This document shows, piece after piece, positions 4,470 to 5,153 of a stretch of DNA of 5,153 nucleotides. Position 1 is the first letter of the stretch; the number at the start of each line of letters is the position of its first letter. The notes below the pieces were generated by a model. That model worked only from the letters and a program-made list of their open reading frames with translations. It did not search any database and had not been told where the DNA came from. The DNA is from Solirubrobacterales bacterium 70-9 (GTDB lineage Bacteria > Actinomycetota > Thermoleophilia > Solirubrobacterales > 70-9), in the NCBI GenBank assembly GCA_001898095.1, contig MKSH01000109.1, positions 3,588 to 8,740 of the forward strand, written 5' to 3'. The translations under genes were made by a program, and so were the position numbers.

Positions 4470-5050
4470 GCCATCCCCTCCGCCAGCTCGCCGCGGATCT
4501 TCTCCAGGCCCAGACGCATCCGCCCCTTCACCGTGCCCAGCGGCACGTTCAGCATCGCCGCGATCTCCGACTGGCTGAAGCCGCCGAAGTAGGCCAGCTC
4601 GATCACCTTCGACTGGTCGGCGGGAAGCTGCGAGATCGCCCCCCGCACCTCGTCCGCGGTCTCCTGCGAGAGCACTTCCGCCTCGGTGTGCTCCGCGGCC
4701 GGCCGCGCCTCGAGGATCGCGTCGTCGTCGAAGGTGAGTTTGGGAGCTTTGCCCGCCTTGCTGCGCAGCGCGTCGATCGCCCGGTTGCGGACGATGCTCA
4801 GCGTCCAGGAGCGAACGCTGCCGCGGGTGCGGTCGAAGCGGGCACCGCTCCGCCAGATCGAGATGAACGCCTCCTGGATGCAGTCTTCGGCGCCGGTCCG
4901 CTCGCCGAGGATCCGATAGGCGAGCGAGTAGGCGGCGCCGCCGTGGCGGTCATAGAACACTTCGAACGCCTCAGGATCCCTCTTTGCGATCCACGGCATC
5001 AGCTCCTCGTCGGCCAGCCGCTCTGCCTTCTCGCGTCGCACGGGCGTCAT
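4466..5050 (-). CDS. ECF (extracytoplasmic function) RNA polymerase sigma factor, SigK-like
   Basis: A 194-residue group-4 sigma-70 family factor that directs RNA polymerase to a stress regulon when freed from its anti-sigma. Region 2 spans about 28-97, with FYDRHGGAAYSLAYRILG (32-49), the AEDCIQEAFISIW segment (54-66) and RSWTLSIVRNRAIDALR (80-96). An acidic linker (about 105-135) leads to region 4 at about 138-187, with LPADQSKVIELAYFGGFSQ (142-160) and the helix-turn-helix EIAAMLNVPLGTVKGRMRLG (162-181). Length is normal for the family. The ATG at 5048-5050 has AGAGG (5059-5063) eight bases upstream. Downstream, the stop overlaps the start of an RskA-type anti-sigma, which points to the SigK/RskA-like group. 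Only one cysteine (Cys57) is present, so the two-cysteine redox switch reported for mycobacterial SigK cannot form. Confidence 0.92.
   Translation of the reverse strand: MTPVRREKAERLADEELMPWIAKRDPEAFEVFYDRHGGAAYSLAYRILGERTGAEDCIQEAFISIWRSGARFDRTRGSVRSWTLSIVRNRAIDALRSKAGKAPKLTFDDDAILEARPAAEHTEAEVLSQETADEVRGAISQLPADQSKVIELAYFGGFSQSEIAAMLNVPLGTVKGRMRLGLEKIRGELAEGMA
4475..4481 (-). promoter_or_regulatory. Ribosome binding site of the anti-sigma gene inside the sigma gene
   Basis: On the minus strand this reads GGAGGGG and lies five bases before the anti-sigma ATG, inside the last codons of the sigma gene. It supports that start and coupled translation at the ATGA overlap. Confidence 0.65.
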
Positions 5051-5153
5051 CTACCCAACCTCTACGCATGGCAGCGCAAGGTTGGATCACTCAAACCATT
5101 TGATGTACCCGGGGTTGGAAGCGATCAACCAGCCAGACCTCGCGGCGGGGCCG
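5051..5153 (-). promoter_or_regulatory. Upstream region of the sigma/anti-sigma operon with TCCAACC repeats
   Basis: The 103 bp before the sigma ATG hold no supported gene. On the minus strand TCCAACC occurs at 5119-5113 and again at 5086-5080, 33 bp apart. An inverted copy of the core (GGTTGG on minus, 5060-5055) pairs with the second one. ECF promoters usually carry an AAC-containing -35 element, so either TCCAACC could be an autoregulated -35. After the nearer copy a CGTAGAG follows, but only 14 bases separate AAC from CGT, shorter than usual. The promoter is therefore unproven. Confidence 0.3.

Noticed and set aside
4062..4592. Plus-strand open frames over the anti-sigma and sigma genes
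   Set aside because: They are antisense to two genes with clear domain motifs and contain no recognisable domain themselves.

Overview
The window is GC-rich DNA that most resembles a high-GC actinobacterium, possibly from the Thermoleophilia/Solirubrobacterales side. This placement is an inference. It rests on the base composition, a SigK/RskA-type sigma/anti-sigma pair, probable leaderless or nearly leaderless starts, and two divergent genes that both start with TTG. No rRNA, tRNA, insertion sequence, prophage or CRISPR array is visible. Coding density is very high and the gaps between genes are short.

Layout. (1) 1-111, minus: the first 37 codons of an unrecognised gene with a good ribosome binding site. 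(2) 112-241: a 130-bp gap holding a regular set of four related arms that form alternative inverted repeats; the fourth arm runs into the end of folP. (3) 242-1114, minus: a divergent dihydropteroate synthase (FolP family). (4) 1139-1954, plus: a HAD-IIB phosphatase that diverges from folP across only 24 bp, with a small palindrome carrying back-to-back -10-like hexamers. (5) 1918-2931, minus: an FTR1/EfeU-type iron permease whose 3' end overlaps the HAD gene tail-to-tail by 37 bp. (6) 2986-3699, plus: a DtxR/MntR-family metalloregulator, divergent from the permease across a 54-bp gap that contains a strong operator candidate. (7) 3709-3749: a 16-bp-stem hairpin midway between two convergent stop codons. 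(8) 3759-4469 and 4466-5050, minus: an RskA-type anti-sigma factor and its ECF sigma factor, sigma first, overlapping by 4 bp (ATGA). (9) 5051-5153: the upstream region of the sigma gene, with repeated TCCAACC motifs.

How the genes fit together. The permease and the metalloregulator form a natural metal-homeostasis module. The regulator probably binds the dyad between the two genes and controls the permease and itself. Its metal ligands look like those of MntR (Glu where DtxR/IdeR has Cys102, an acidic residue where DtxR has Met10), although the neighbour is an iron-type transporter. The sigma/anti-sigma operon is a classic membrane-signalling unit. The FolP-like protein keeps the pterin-binding and catalytic framework but has altered substrate loops, so its exact product is uncertain. 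The most unexplained structures are the arm array at 127-249, the metalloregulator's ligand set and operator, and the folP/HAD bidirectional promoter.
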